Positions 26,188 through 35,362 of a stretch of DNA of 64,000 nucleotides are shown here, piece after piece. Source of the stretch: Neobacillus novalis NBRC 102450 (GTDB taxonomy: Bacteria; Bacillota; Bacilli; Bacillales; Cytobacillaceae); NCBI RefSeq assembly GCF_001591805.1, contig NZ_BCVP01000011.1, positions 35,014-99,013 on the forward strand, in the 5' to 3' direction. The position numbers and the translations under genes were made by a program. Every line of letters starts with the position of its first letter. Within the stretch, counting starts at the first letter, position 1. Below the pieces are notes generated by a model. The model was not told the origin of the DNA and did not search any database. It saw only the letters and a program-made list of their open reading frames with translations.

Positions 26188-26804
26188 TATTCTTCTAAAA
26201 AATGAACGACTCTGTCATACGCTTTTTCATCACCAATGACAAGGAGGACATCCCCTTCAAGGATTAGAGCATACGGACCTGGGGAAATGATCATTTCTTC
26301 CTTTCGCTTCATCCCAATTACGGTGCCTCCGGTATTCTGCCAAAATTTCACTTCGGAAATAGTCTTGCCGATATGAATACTTCCTGGATATACCTCAACT
26401 TCAATTGGCGCCAATGGATTCGTGTGCCGAAGTTTCCCAGAATAATCCATGATTTTCCGCAATGTTTCGAAAACCTTTTCATCCAGTCTTTCTCTTTCTA
26501 CCATTAGAGAATTCATTTGCTTTTCAAGATCTTTGATGCTGGCCAGGTTAGAAAAACGAGATATATATTTAAAAGCATTCTCCCGGGAAGAGATCACGAT
26601 GCCGCTCCCTTTTGTAGAATGAACAATTTCCACGTCCTCTAAAATCTTAATTGCTCTCCTTACTGTCTCTGGAGATACCTTATATTCACTCGCCAACGTA
26701 GACCTGCCGTGAATCTTTTCCCCTACTTTAAATTTCCCGTCATAAATGCGATTGGCCAAATCAATCGCAATTCGTTCATAAGTTGGGATTTGTGCCCTTT
26801 GCAT
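26187..26804 (-). CDS. GntR-type regulator with RCK_C (TrkA-C) domain, BusR-like
   Basis: A 205-aa protein. Residues 1-75 form a GntR winged helix (TYERIAIDLANRI, LASEYKVSPETVRRAIKIL). A coiled coil spans about 85-115, and residues 125-205 form an RCK_C domain (IGKTISEVKFWQNTGGTVIG; LEGDVLLVIGD). This is the BusR architecture; in lactic bacteria BusR binds c-di-AMP and represses the BusAB betaine importer. The gene faces a BusAB-like fused transporter, so that it regulates this transporter is a reasonable inference. An alternative target is potassium transport. Confidence 0.82.
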   Translation of the reverse strand: MQRAQIPTYERIAIDLANRIYDGKFKVGEKIHGRSTLASEYKVSPETVRRAIKILEDVEIVHSTKGSGIVISSRENAFKYISRFSNLASIKDLEKQMNSLMVERERLDEKVFETLRKIMDYSGKLRHTNPLAPIEVEVYPGSIHIGKTISEVKFWQNTGGTVIGMKRKEEMIISPGPYALILEGDVLLVIGDEKAYDRVVHFLEE

Positions 26805-26971
26805 AGCAGACCATCACCACCATTTAATCAATAGCATTACCTTTTCACTATACCGTTTTACGTAAAGGTTTGCGAGGAAAAAAATATTAAGCTCCCACTG
26901 ACACCTTTTGTCTTTTTTTTTACGAACATTGGACATAATTGTAAGGAGTCTTTTTTTATCGAGGTGTGGGT

Positions 26972-27538
26972 ATGAAACGGAAATTAATCATCTTTTTAAG
27001 TGTGGGATTCATCATCTTTATGGCTGCATTATGTATTTATTACCTAGTGAAAGGGGATTCTTCAAGGTGGCAGGTTGCCCTCGGCGGTATTTTTGCTGGC
27101 GCACTCCCACTTCTACTATTACGGTTGAAAAATAACCCCTTTAACATTCCAATTATCGTCAGTTATTTTATTTTTTTATTTTGTTCATTGTTTTTAGGCT
27201 CGATTAAAAGCTTTTATCTTCATCTCAATTGGTGGGATTCCACCCTTCATTTTTTTAAGGGGATATTTATTGGCTGCATTGGAATATCATTATATAAACG
27301 ATGGATTCCAGAAAATGTCCGCAATGATGTCTCCCATTGGATACTGTTTCTTTTCGTCCTATCACTTTCCGTTTTGGCTAGTGTAATCTGGGAGATTTAT
27401 GAATTTGTCGGCGATTTAACCATTGCCCACACGATGCAAAGAGGCGGCAATAAGGATACAATGTATGACCTGATCTTTGGTTTAGTCGGCGGTCTCATTG
27501 TCGCATTGTATGCTCTCGTTCGAAAACACAAGGTTTAG
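26972..27538 (+). CDS. DUF2238-like (YjdF-type) membrane protein
   Basis: A 188-aa protein with about six membrane segments. NWWDSTLHFFKG and VIWEIYEFVGD, with the later GNKDTMYDLIFGLVG, carry the conserved polar residues inside the membrane that mark the YjdF/DUF2238 group. Its function is unknown. ATG 26972 with GAGGTG five bases upstream is better than GTG 26966, which overlaps the site. A strong terminator follows; it seems monocistronic. Confidence 0.72.
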   Translation: MKRKLIIFLSVGFIIFMAALCIYYLVKGDSSRWQVALGGIFAGALPLLLLRLKNNPFNIPIIVSYFIFLFCSLFLGSIKSFYLHLNWWDSTLHFFKGIFIGCIGISLYKRWIPENVRNDVSHWILFLFVLSLSVLASVIWEIYEFVGDLTIAHTMQRGGNKDTMYDLIFGLVGGLIVALYALVRKHKV

Positions 27539-27573
27539 TTAGGGGTAATTAGGTAAGCTCGTTATCATTTATG

Positions 27574-27613
27574 AAAAAGCAGTTCTAAACGCAAGTTTAG
27601 AACTGCCTTTTTT
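27574..27613. terminator. Bidirectional terminator, DUF2238 gene and aspartokinase
   Basis: AAAAAGGCAGTTCTAAAC-type 12-bp GC-containing stem (27579-27590 with 27595-27606), GCAA loop, T6 tail and A5 lead. Confidence 0.88.
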
Positions 27614-27622
27614 CATTCACAA

Positions 27623-28984
27623 TTACACCGTAACAGCTGCAAAGAACTCTTCATACAGTGCTTGAACGGCTCTTTTTTCATCGACTTCCTTTACGCCAAA
27701 CATCATGCTGACTTCAGACGAGCCTTGATTAATCATTTCAATATTTACACTCGCCCTTGCCAAGGCTTTGGACGCCCTTGCCATTGTCCCGACATTATGG
27801 CGCATGCCTTCACCAACCACCATGATAAGGGCAAGGCTGTGCTCGAATTTCACTTCATCCGCATGCAATTCTGCGACAATCCGCCCGGTTATTTCTTGCT
27901 CCATTTCGGCCTCAAACTGATTTTCCCTTAAAATGATTGAGATATCATCAATACCCGAAGGGGTGTGTTCATAGGATAAGCCAAACTCTTCTAAAATGCT
28001 TAACAGTTTACGGCCAAAACCAATCTCTCTGTTCATTAAGTATTTACTCACATAAATACTGCAAAATCCTTGATCGCTGGCAATCCCAATGACAGGACCA
28101 TTTGTATTGTCACGCTCATAAACAATTCTCGTTCCCGGTGCTGCCGGATTGTTCGTGTTCTTGATTTGAACGGGAATTCCTGCCCGAAAGGCCGGCACAA
28201 GGGCTTCATCATGCAGAACGGTAAACCCGGCATATGAAAGCTCACGCATTTCCCGATACGTTAATTCCTTGATTTCCTTTGGCCTCTTGACAATATAGGG
28301 ATTGACCGAATAAACGGCATCCACATCAGTAAAATTTTCATATAAATCAGCTTTCAAGCCATTTGCAAGGATAGAGCCAGTAATATCTGAGCCGCTCCGT
28401 GAAAAAGTGAAAACTTCCCCTTCTTTGCTAAACCCAAAAAATCCGGGAAAGATTAATAAACCGCTTCTTTCGCGCAAGGAATGCAACCGCTCATACGATT
28501 CCGGTAAAACTTGAGCGTTTCCCGGCTCAGCACTAACGAGAAGGCCAGCCTCCCCAGGGTTAACATACGAGGCCTCTACCCCCTGCTCTTCGAAGAAGGC
28601 AGCCACTAATTTTGCATGATTATCCTCACCACTTGCCTTAATTCTATCGATAAACCGTTCAGGATTACTTCTATCCCCATTTAGTCTTGCTTCTAAATCA
28701 GCTTGTATTTCACTAATAATTTTAGAAGGAAGCTGTAGTTCCTCAGCAATCGTCGAATACCTTTTGATGACGGATGCCGCTATTTCCTGTGAATTCTGAT
28801 TGCTCAGGCATCGCTCTGCACATTCAATTAATAAATCTGTGACCTTTTGATCTTCGGGAAACCGTTTCCCTGGAGCTGATACGACAACTACTTTACGGTC
28901 GGGATCAGAAATAACAATCTGGAAAACCTTCTCAATTTGGTTTCCGGAAGCTAAAGAGGATCCTCCAAACTTTACTACCTTCAT
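27623..28984 (-). CDS. Aspartate kinase, YclM/ThrD type
   Basis: Catalyses the first step to lysine, threonine and methionine, phosphorylating aspartate. VVKFGGSSLASG is the N-terminal kinase motif; FSRSGSDITGSILANGL is the aspartate/ATP loop. Two ACT domains near the C-terminus (SIYVSKYLMNREIGFG; LALIMVVGEGM) give feedback control. The start is ATG 28984 behind AGGAGATG, giving 453 aa, about equal to B. subtilis aspartokinase III. The gene stands alone, and I see no lysine riboswitch upstream. Confidence 0.93.
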   Translation of the reverse strand: MKVVKFGGSSLASGNQIEKVFQIVISDPDRKVVVVSAPGKRFPEDQKVTDLLIECAERCLSNQNSQEIAASVIKRYSTIAEELQLPSKIISEIQADLEARLNGDRSNPERFIDRIKASGEDNHAKLVAAFFEEQGVEASYVNPGEAGLLVSAEPGNAQVLPESYERLHSLRERSGLLIFPGFFGFSKEGEVFTFSRSGSDITGSILANGLKADLYENFTDVDAVYSVNPYIVKRPKEIKELTYREMRELSYAGFTVLHDEALVPAFRAGIPVQIKNTNNPAAPGTRIVYERDNTNGPVIGIASDQGFCSIYVSKYLMNREIGFGRKLLSILEEFGLSYEHTPSGIDDISIILRENQFEAEMEQEITGRIVAELHADEVKFEHSLALIMVVGEGMRHNVGTMARASKALARASVNIEMINQGSSEVSMMFGVKEVDEKRAVQALYEEFFAAVTV

Positions 28985-29110
28985 GCAAACATCTCCTAAT
29001 CCCAAAAATATAATCTAAATTTTATCTAAATTCAGAAAAAAATTCAAGTGATTTTCCACCGTACATGCACATTTGTTTTCCTCAGGAAGACAACCGATTT
29101 GCAAATACAA

Positions 29111-29141
29111 AAAAACAGTGAGATTTTATCAGTATCTCACT
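29111..29141 (-). terminator. Terminator of the Nudix gene
   Basis: CAGTGAGAT (29115-29123) pairs with ATCTCACTG (29133-29141); T7 follows on the minus strand. Confidence 0.8.
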
Positions 29142-29182
29142 GCATTTATTCCTGACATTTTTTTCACTAACATTTGGAGTAA

Positions 29183-29797
29183 TTAACGGATTATTTCTAT
29201 AAAATGAGCAAGGATTCTTGCGGTCATCCCCCAAATTGTTTTCCCCTCATATACATAAAAATACTCTTCTATCCCTCTTGTCCGCCAATTATAGTTTTCA
29301 CCGCCGACAATTAAATCAAAGGGGAAATTTTCCTCAGGCTCTGCCTTAAATTCTATATGATAGATTTCTGGGTCTTTATTGATAAAAAAAGATAAAGGAA
29401 CCGTAAAAATTTCTCCCACCTCTGCAGGATTCGGTTGAATACATTCTGAATGACTAATAAATCCTGTATACGGATAAACCAACATACCAAAAGGAGAAAC
29501 CATAAAATCAAGCGGATAAACTTCCGTGATATTTTCCCTGTTAATCCCTAATTCCTCGATTGTTTCACGAATAGCCGCTTCTTTTTCATCCTTGTCTTCC
29601 GGATCCACTTTTCCTCCAGGAAAACAAATTTCACCTGGCTGCCTTCTAAGCTCCAGCGAACGAACTTCAAATAGCACATGAATCCCATCCTCTTTTTCGA
29701 TAAGAGGCAGCATTACAGCATATTTTGCGAACTTCTCGCTCCCTAATATCACAGGGGCATGTCTTTTTAATTTTGCGACAACTGATTCCAGCTCCAT
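29183..29797 (-). CDS. Nudix hydrolase, CoA pyrophosphatase-like
   Basis: A 204-aa protein with the Nudix box split as GGKVDPEDKDE, then AAIRETIEELGI, and the upstream RRQPGEICFPGG element (PROSITE NudL-like LLTxR..xxGxvafPGG pattern). This group hydrolyses CoA and related nucleotides to 4-phosphopantetheine and AMP. The start is ATG 29797 with AGAGGTG; the frame begins at 29821. It stands alone with its own terminator. Confidence 0.85.
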   Translation of the reverse strand: MELESVVAKLKRHAPVILGSEKFAKYAVMLPLIEKEDGIHVLFEVRSLELRRQPGEICFPGGKVDPEDKDEKEAAIRETIEELGINRENITEVYPLDFMVSPFGMLVYPYTGFISHSECIQPNPAEVGEIFTVPLSFFINKDPEIYHIEFKAEPEENFPFDLIVGGENYNWRTRGIEEYFYVYEGKTIWGMTARILAHFIEIIR

Positions 29798-29863
29798 GAT
29801 TTCACCTCTATTCATTTTCAAGTTTCTATACTATCTACAATAACATTTTTATCCTGTTATTGA

Positions 29864-29899
29864 AAAAAAACAATCCAACTTCAACTAAGTTGGATTGTC
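29864..29899 (-). terminator. Terminator after hmgA
   Basis: ACAATCCAACTT pairs with AAGTTGGATTGT, with a run of T8 on the minus strand. Confidence 0.88.
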
Positions 29900-29912
29900 C
29901 CTGAAAAAATTC

Positions 29913-31076
29913 TTATTCCTTTTTTTCATACCAAGAATACATATAAGCAGGATCTTCGAGGAGCTGAGCTGTCTTTACAATTTTTAGAGGATGAAAGGTA
30001 TCAATCATCACAGCCAATTCCAGTGTTTGCTTTTTCCCAATACTTGCTTCAGTTTTCCCTGGATGGGGTCCATGGGGAATTCCCCCTGGATGGAGCGTGA
30101 TTGACCCCTCTTGGACCCCTTTACGGCTCATAAAATTACCTTTCACATAATAAAGGAGCTCATCACTATTAACGTTACTGTGATAGTATGGTGCAGGAAT
30201 CGCCTCAGGATGGTAATCATACAATCTAGGCACAAAGGAACACACAACAAAATTATTCCCTTCAAAGGTTTGATGGACAGGCGGCGGCTGGTGAACCCTT
30301 CCTGTAATCGGTTCAAAATTTTCAATATTAAAGGCCCAAGGATATAGGTACCCATCCCAGCCGACTACATCAAAGGGGTGATGTCCGAGCATATGGGAGG
30401 AAATTATCCCCCGCGATTTCGTCATTACCTCATATTCGCCTTTCTCAGCAAAAGTCATCAATGTTTCCGGACCGCGGATATCTCGTTCACAAAACGGGCT
30501 GTGCTCTAATAACTGACCATATTCATTACGGTAGCGTCTTGGTGTCGTAATTTGACTATATGCTTCAACAATAAGTATTTTCGTTATTTCATTTGCATCA
30601 GGGATTATTCGATAAATCGTTCCAATCGGTATGATAAGATAGTCACCCGGAGAATAGGAAATCGTCCCAAACATCGTTTCAAGTTTTCCCGATCCGTAGT
30701 GGATATAAAACATTTCATCGCCATCACCGTTGCGATAAAAACTTTCCATTGGCTCAGTGACATTTGCAGTTCCAATCAGCAAGTCTTGATTTCCTACTAT
30801 ATATTCCCTAGCTTTTAAGGCATCACCTTTTTTGGTTGTCTTATTTGTAAAAAAATGACGGTGATTAAGCTCCCTTTGTTCTTCATATTCCGGCAAGTAT
30901 TGACCAACCAATTCCGATTTGACCACTTCTGTAGGCATAAAATGGTGATATAATATCGATTGGGTGCCTGAAAAACCTCGTGTTCCCATAACCTGCTCTC
31001 GGTAAAGACCGCCATCCTCTTTTTTAAACATCGTATGACGTTTATGCGGGACTTTTCCCATTTGCCGGTAATACAT
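29913..31076 (-). CDS. hmgA: Homogentisate 1,2-dioxygenase
   Basis: A non-haem iron enzyme of 387 aa that opens the homogentisate ring to maleylacetoacetate. The cupin-like part has DEMFYIHYGSGKLETMFG and YSPGDYLIIP; metal ligands are likely in NIENFEPITGRVHQPPPVHQ and ILHPGGIPHGPHPGK-like segments (read as GITLHPGGIPHGPHPGK). It is shorter than the 440-aa human form, as in other bacterial members. It overlaps the fumarylacetoacetase gene by one base (TAATG) and ends in a strong terminator. Confidence 0.9.
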   Translation of the reverse strand: MYYRQMGKVPHKRHTMFKKEDGGLYREQVMGTRGFSGTQSILYHHFMPTEVVKSELVGQYLPEYEEQRELNHRHFFTNKTTKKGDALKAREYIVGNQDLLIGTANVTEPMESFYRNGDGDEMFYIHYGSGKLETMFGTISYSPGDYLIIPIGTIYRIIPDANEITKILIVEAYSQITTPRRYRNEYGQLLEHSPFCERDIRGPETLMTFAEKGEYEVMTKSRGIISSHMLGHHPFDVVGWDGYLYPWAFNIENFEPITGRVHQPPPVHQTFEGNNFVVCSFVPRLYDYHPEAIPAPYYHSNVNSDELLYYVKGNFMSRKGVQEGSITLHPGGIPHGPHPGKTEASIGKKQTLELAVMIDTFHPLKIVKTAQLLEDPAYMYSWYEKKE

Positions 31077-32008
31077 TATTTCACCTCTGTTCCTTCAGTA
31101 ATCGAATTCTGTAATACACCAAGGCAATCTATTTCTAACTCTACGATATCCCCGGGCATAAGCCAGCGGTGCACTTCTTGGCCAAGCTCTAGGATGCATC
31201 CTGTCCCGACTGTTCCAGAACCTATCATCTCTCCAGGATAAAGGGTAACGCCTGCAGATGCCCGCTCAATCATCTCCCCAAAGGAATAAAAAAGCTCCCT
31301 CATATTTCCTGTTGAAAGCAATTGTCCGTTAACCCGCGCTTTCATGGAAAGATCAAAGCCCTTTCCCATCTTCAATGGTTCCAGCTCATCTTTCGTGACA
31401 ATCCATGGACCAATCGAGGTGGAAAAATCTTTTCCTTTTGCTGGGCCAAGCCCGACCTTCATTTCCTTCCGCTGCAGGTCTCTCGCACTCCAGTCGTTCA
31501 AAATACAATAGCCAAAAATATACTCATCAACATCTTCCGCCCGGATATTTCTTCCCTGCTTTCCAATGATGCAGGCGATTTCGAGTTCATAATCAAGCCA
31601 GTCACATCCCAATGGCTTAATGATTTCTTCTCCAGGACCCTTTATCGCAAGGTGATTGGAGAAATAAAAGACTGGAATTTCATACCATTCAGGTATCATC
31701 TCAAGACCGCGGTTTTCCCTTGCCGTCTTCACATGCTCCTCAAAGGCATAAAAATCACGAAAGCTTCTGGGGAAAGGGAGTGGAGCCAGTAAACGGATTT
31801 CATCCAAAGGGTAAACCCCTTGCTGCTTGTTTGCTGGAGACATTAATGCCGCTTTTTTTAAATTCACTTCACAGTTATCAAGAAAGGCTACTAAATTATC
31901 AGGTAACTCACCACCTGACATTTCATACATATCGACTGCATGCGCTTGGTCCAGCAGAAACCCGGCCCTAATGGTCCCATCATTTTTTTCAAATGTAACA
32001 AATTTCAT
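31076..32008 (-). CDS. Fumarylacetoacetate hydrolase family protein
   Basis: A 310-aa FAH-fold hydrolase that cleaves the ring-opened product to fumarate and acetoacetate in tyrosine catabolism. The Mg-binding EIACIIGKQGRNI (DYELEIACIIGK), GYCILNDWSARDLQ and LYPGEMIGSGTVGTG are typical. It lies between hppD and hmgA, with a 107-bp gap and a terminator-like hairpin on the hppD side and a one-base overlap on the hmgA side. The context strongly supports the role in this pathway. Confidence 0.88.
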   Translation of the reverse strand: MKFVTFEKNDGTIRAGFLLDQAHAVDMYEMSGGELPDNLVAFLDNCEVNLKKAALMSPANKQQGVYPLDEIRLLAPLPFPRSFRDFYAFEEHVKTARENRGLEMIPEWYEIPVFYFSNHLAIKGPGEEIIKPLGCDWLDYELEIACIIGKQGRNIRAEDVDEYIFGYCILNDWSARDLQRKEMKVGLGPAKGKDFSTSIGPWIVTKDELEPLKMGKGFDLSMKARVNGQLLSTGNMRELFYSFGEMIERASAGVTLYPGEMIGSGTVGTGCILELGQEVHRWLMPGDIVELEIDCLGVLQNSITEGTEVK

Positions 32009-32030
32009 TGGTTCACCTTTTTTCCTTTTA

Positions 32031-32058
32031 AAAAAGGGAGAAATTTTTCTCCCTTTTT
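32031..32058 (-). terminator. Terminator-like palindrome between hppD and the FAH gene
   Basis: AAAAAGGGAGAAA and its complement form a 13-bp palindrome with a run of T on the minus strand. It could cut hppD transcripts short of the FAH-hmgA genes, so part of their expression would depend on readthrough or another promoter. Confidence 0.65.
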
Positions 32059-32115
32059 CCGCTATTGTTTGGTAGTTATCCCCTTTAACTATACCTTTTC
32101 TATCTTTTCGATCGC

Positions 32116-33231
32116 TTATAGGTTTCCGCGTTTTTCCTGCTCCCGCTCAATCGATTCGAATAAGGCCTTAAAGTTTCCTTCTCCGAAACCGCGAGCCCCT
32201 TTTCGTTGAATGATTTCAATGAAAACGGTCGGACGATCAACAATCGGCTTGGTAAAGATTTGCAATAAATAGCCTTCATCATCACGGTCAACTAAAATAT
32301 TTAATTCGCGAAGCTGTTCAATTTCTTCGTCTATTTCGCCTATCCGCTCACCTAATGATTCGTAATAGGTACTAGGGGTTTTAAGAAATTCAACACCGTT
32401 CTTCTTCAAAGCAGCAACCGTTGAGACAATATCTTCGGTTAAAATGGCCAGATGCTGTACGCCCGGACCATTGTAGAATTCCAAAAATTCCTGAATTTGT
32501 GATTTCCGTTTTCCCTCAGCCGGTTCATTGATAGGGAACTTGATGCGTCCGCCGTTATGCATGACCTTTGACATCAAGGCCGAGTATTCTGTAGTAATAT
32601 CCTTGTCCGAGAAATGCTTCATTTCTTTAAAGCCCATTACCTTCGAATAATATTCAACCCACTCTTCCATCCGCTCCACATTACCAACCACATGATCAAT
32701 CCCGATTAACCCGGCATCCTCATTTGGCAAATAGATTGAGTATGGCTCAAACCCTGGTAGAAATGCCCCTTGATAACTTTTGCGTTCAATTAACGTATGG
32801 ATTGTGTCGCCATATGTACCGAGAACAGCTTTTTTAACGACTCCCTTTTCATCACTCATTTCAAATGGGGCTACATGGGCAATGGCTCCTCTATTTACAG
32901 CCTCTTCGAATGCTTTGTCTACATCTTCGACCAACAGGGCTACATCCTTTACGCCGTCCCCGTGCTTCTTGACAAACTGAGCTACCCGGCTTTCTTCGTT
33001 ATAGGAGCCTGTAATCACGAGACGAATATTCCGCTGCTTAAGAACATATGAGACCGTTTCACGATTTCCTGTTTCTAGTCCTGAATAGGCAACTGGCGTA
33101 AACCCAAAGGCGGTGCAAAAATAATGACAAGATTGCTTAGCATTCCCCGTGTAAATCTCAATATAATCCACATCCCGTACTGGAAAAAAGTCATCGACAA
33201 GCTGATCTGCCCTTACTCTTTGTTCTTTCAT
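32116..33231 (-). CDS. hppD: 4-hydroxyphenylpyruvate dioxygenase
   Basis: A non-haem Fe(II) enzyme of 371 aa that converts 4-hydroxyphenylpyruvate to homogentisate. It has two vicinal-oxygen-chelate halves. Metal ligands are GIDHVVGNV (first His), GVQHLAILTEDI (second His) and the Glu in TVFIEIIQRKGARGFGEGNF. The substrate-binding C-terminal helix is intact. ATG 33231 has a strong GGAGGT. It is the first gene of the tyrosine catabolic cluster, under a TTGAGA-17-TAAGAT promoter. Confidence 0.95.
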   Translation of the reverse strand: MKEQRVRADQLVDDFFPVRDVDYIEIYTGNAKQSCHYFCTAFGFTPVAYSGLETGNRETVSYVLKQRNIRLVITGSYNEESRVAQFVKKHGDGVKDVALLVEDVDKAFEEAVNRGAIAHVAPFEMSDEKGVVKKAVLGTYGDTIHTLIERKSYQGAFLPGFEPYSIYLPNEDAGLIGIDHVVGNVERMEEWVEYYSKVMGFKEMKHFSDKDITTEYSALMSKVMHNGGRIKFPINEPAEGKRKSQIQEFLEFYNGPGVQHLAILTEDIVSTVAALKKNGVEFLKTPSTYYESLGERIGEIDEEIEQLRELNILVDRDDEGYLLQIFTKPIVDRPTVFIEIIQRKGARGFGEGNFKALFESIEREQEKRGNL

Positions 33232-33272
33232 CTAGAAACCTCCATTTGTAATAATATTAATATTCTGAATTA

Positions 33273-33301
33273 ATCTTAAATGAAGGCTCTTAATCTCTCA
33301 A
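33273..33301 (-). promoter_or_regulatory. Sigma-A promoter of hppD
   Basis: On the minus strand TTGAGA (33296-33301), 17 bp, TAAGAT (33273-33278). Upstream of it lie two direct repeats, CTTTACTGCC and CTTTACTTCC (33307-33343), possibly an activator site. Confidence 0.65.
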
Positions 33302-33377
33302 GAGCAGGAAGTAAAGCAATAACGCTTTTAGGCAGTAAAGAAATACTCTATCATCATAATAATTATTTCTGAAAATA

Positions 33378-33410
33378 AAAAAAGAAACATACCTAGGACT
33401 AGGTTGTTTC
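33378..33410 (-). terminator. Terminator of the TrpXYZ-type ABC operon
   Basis: GAAACATACCTA pairs imperfectly with TAGGTTGTTTC; a T7 run follows on the minus strand. Confidence 0.7.
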
Positions 33411-33476
33411 TACGATAGGTGGAAGGATTATGTTTTCCACTAAAATATTCCTTCTATTTATAGCCGATAAAAATTT

Positions 33477-34271
33477 TTACGAAAGAATCGCTCGGTCGCT
33501 TACCATTTGGACACCACGAATTCGTTTAAATTCTTCTAATAATCGTTCAATCGTCAGCTGCCGCTTATGATCCTCATCAACCTCCAAAATAACTTGACCT
33601 TTATCCATCATAATTAAACGATTCCCAAGGTCGATAGCTTGCTGCATATTGTGGGTAACCATTAAGGTAGTAAGTTTGTATTTATCAACAATTTCTTTGG
33701 TTAGATTGGTTATCAACTCTGCTCTTGATGGATCTAGTGCTGCCGTATGTTCATCTAGTAAAAGGATGGATGGTTCCGTGAAGGTGGCCATCAATAACGA
33801 TAGTGCCTGGCGTTCTCCCCCCGATAATAAACCGACCTTTGCACCAAGGCGGTTTTCCAAACCAAGATGCAAGGATTCAAGCACGCCCCGGAAAAAATCG
33901 CGTCTTTTTTTCGTGACTGCTTTTCGAAATGTCCTAGATTTATTCCTGGAATAAGCCATCGCCAGATTTTCTTCAATCGTCATACTTGGAGCCGTTCCGG
34001 CCATTGGGTCTTGAAAGACTCGTCCTATCATTTTCGAGCGATTAAACTCAGACATATTGGTAACATTGTTTTCACCAATATGAACCTCTCCAATATCAGG
34101 GAATAAAACACCGGAAATAACATTCATTAACGTCGATTTTCCCGCGCCATTACTGCCAATAATTGTAACAAAATCTCCGGGCTTAAGGGTTAGGTTAACA
34201 TGATCTATTGCGATTTTTTCATCAGGTGTCCCTTCATTAAAAATCTTATGAATCTGATTTAAGTGCAGCAT
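33477..34271 (-). CDS. ABC transporter ATP-binding protein (TrpZ-type)
   Basis: A 264-aa ATPase. Walker A is GSNGAGKSTLM, the signature LSGGERQALSLLM and Walker B SILLLDEHTAALDP. ATG 34271 follows AAGGGGG; the longer frame (to 34364) runs into the permease gene. It is the last gene of a three-gene operon that follows the plan of the predicted tryptophan/tyrosine importers TrpXYZ. Its 3' end carries the terminator at 33378-33410. Confidence 0.88.
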   Translation of the reverse strand: MLHLNQIHKIFNEGTPDEKIAIDHVNLTLKPGDFVTIIGSNGAGKSTLMNVISGVLFPDIGEVHIGENNVTNMSEFNRSKMIGRVFQDPMAGTAPSMTIEENLAMAYSRNKSRTFRKAVTKKRRDFFRGVLESLHLGLENRLGAKVGLLSGGERQALSLLMATFTEPSILLLDEHTAALDPSRAELITNLTKEIVDKYKLTTLMVTHNMQQAIDLGNRLIMMDKGQVILEVDEDHKRQLTIERLLEEFKRIRGVQMVSDRAILS

Positions 34272-35286
34272 GTTTGTCCCCCTTAGCAGTAGCAGAAGCA
34301 CGAATAGCAGATAGATGTTCTGCCCTTCTCCGCGCTTTTCGCTTTTTCTCTTTCGATCGCTCAATCATTTTCGGTGTTGTTAAAGCAACAATGACAATTA
34401 CTGCCGTAATCAGCCTCATATCACCCGGCTTCAAGAAATCAATCCGGAGGGCCATGGATACGACAATTCGGTAAATAATCGAACCGCCAATGACAGCAAG
34501 CGTGGTTCTTGCAATGGTTTTTGTCCCGAAAAGGGCCTCACCGATAATTACTGATGCTAAGCCGATAATAATCATCCCGATTCCCATGCCGACATCGGCG
34601 GAGCCGCCTTGCTGGGCAATAAGGGAGCCTGAGAAAGCAACCAATGCGTTGGAAAGCCCCAGTCCAAGAATGACAAGAAGGTTTGTATTAGCCGAAAGGC
34701 TGCGAATCATTCGCCTATTGTCTCCGGTCGCTCTGATTGCTAAACCAATTTCCGTTTGTAAGAACAGATCGGTTAGGAACTTGATAACGAGGGTGACGAA
34801 AATCATAAAAATAAGAATGCCCCATGTATCCGGAAGACTATCACCAAGACCAACCATTGAAAGAAAACGATTGAAAAATGAATCCATTCCAGTACGCTCA
34901 AAAAAACCGCTAATTTTAGTAAATGCTGTATCGGTATTTAATAGCGAGATATTGGGGCGATTCATGATTCTTAAATTAATTGAGTAGAGAGCAATCATCA
35001 TTAAGATTCCGGAGAGCAAGTTATTTATTCTTCCAAATGTATGGAGAAGCCCTGTTATACAGCCTGCAGCAAAACCAGCAAATAAGGCCACGATTGTTGC
35101 GATAAAAGGGTTAACCCCACTCGCGATCATAATCGCTGAAATGGCAGCCCCTGTTACAAAACTCCCATCCACCGTCAAATCTGGGAAATCCAGAATACGA
35201 AAGGAAAGATAGACGCCCATTGCCATAATCGCATAGATGATTCCTGTTTCAAATGATGAAAATATGGCTGTAAACATTGAGATCAT
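34246..35286 (-). CDS. ABC transporter permease (TrpY-type)
   Basis: A 346-aa permease of the branched-chain-amino-acid/TrpY type with eight or more membrane segments (FPDLTVDGSFVTGAAI near the N-terminus is typical). The basic C-terminal tail extends into the start of the ATPase gene, an overlap of 26 bp. It sits between the binding-protein gene and the ATPase gene, coupled to both. Confidence 0.88.
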   Translation of the reverse strand: MISMFTAIFSSFETGIIYAIMAMGVYLSFRILDFPDLTVDGSFVTGAAISAIMIASGVNPFIATIVALFAGFAAGCITGLLHTFGRINNLLSGILMMIALYSINLRIMNRPNISLLNTDTAFTKISGFFERTGMDSFFNRFLSMVGLGDSLPDTWGILIFMIFVTLVIKFLTDLFLQTEIGLAIRATGDNRRMIRSLSANTNLLVILGLGLSNALVAFSGSLIAQQGGSADVGMGIGMIIIGLASVIIGEALFGTKTIARTTLAVIGGSIIYRIVVSMALRIDFLKPGDMRLITAVIVIVALTTPKMIERSKEKKRKARRRAEHLSAIRASATAKGDKHAALKSDS

Positions 35287-35362
35287 CCTTTCAAAATTTC
35301 ATTCCTATGTAAGAATCAAGGAGTGTACCATTTAGTTGGCCCCTCCTTGAAATAGTTATTAA

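Noticed and set aside
28985..29110. Lysine riboswitch before the aspartokinase
   Set aside because: Only about 100 bp of AT-rich sequence and no L-box core; no terminator/antiterminator pair.
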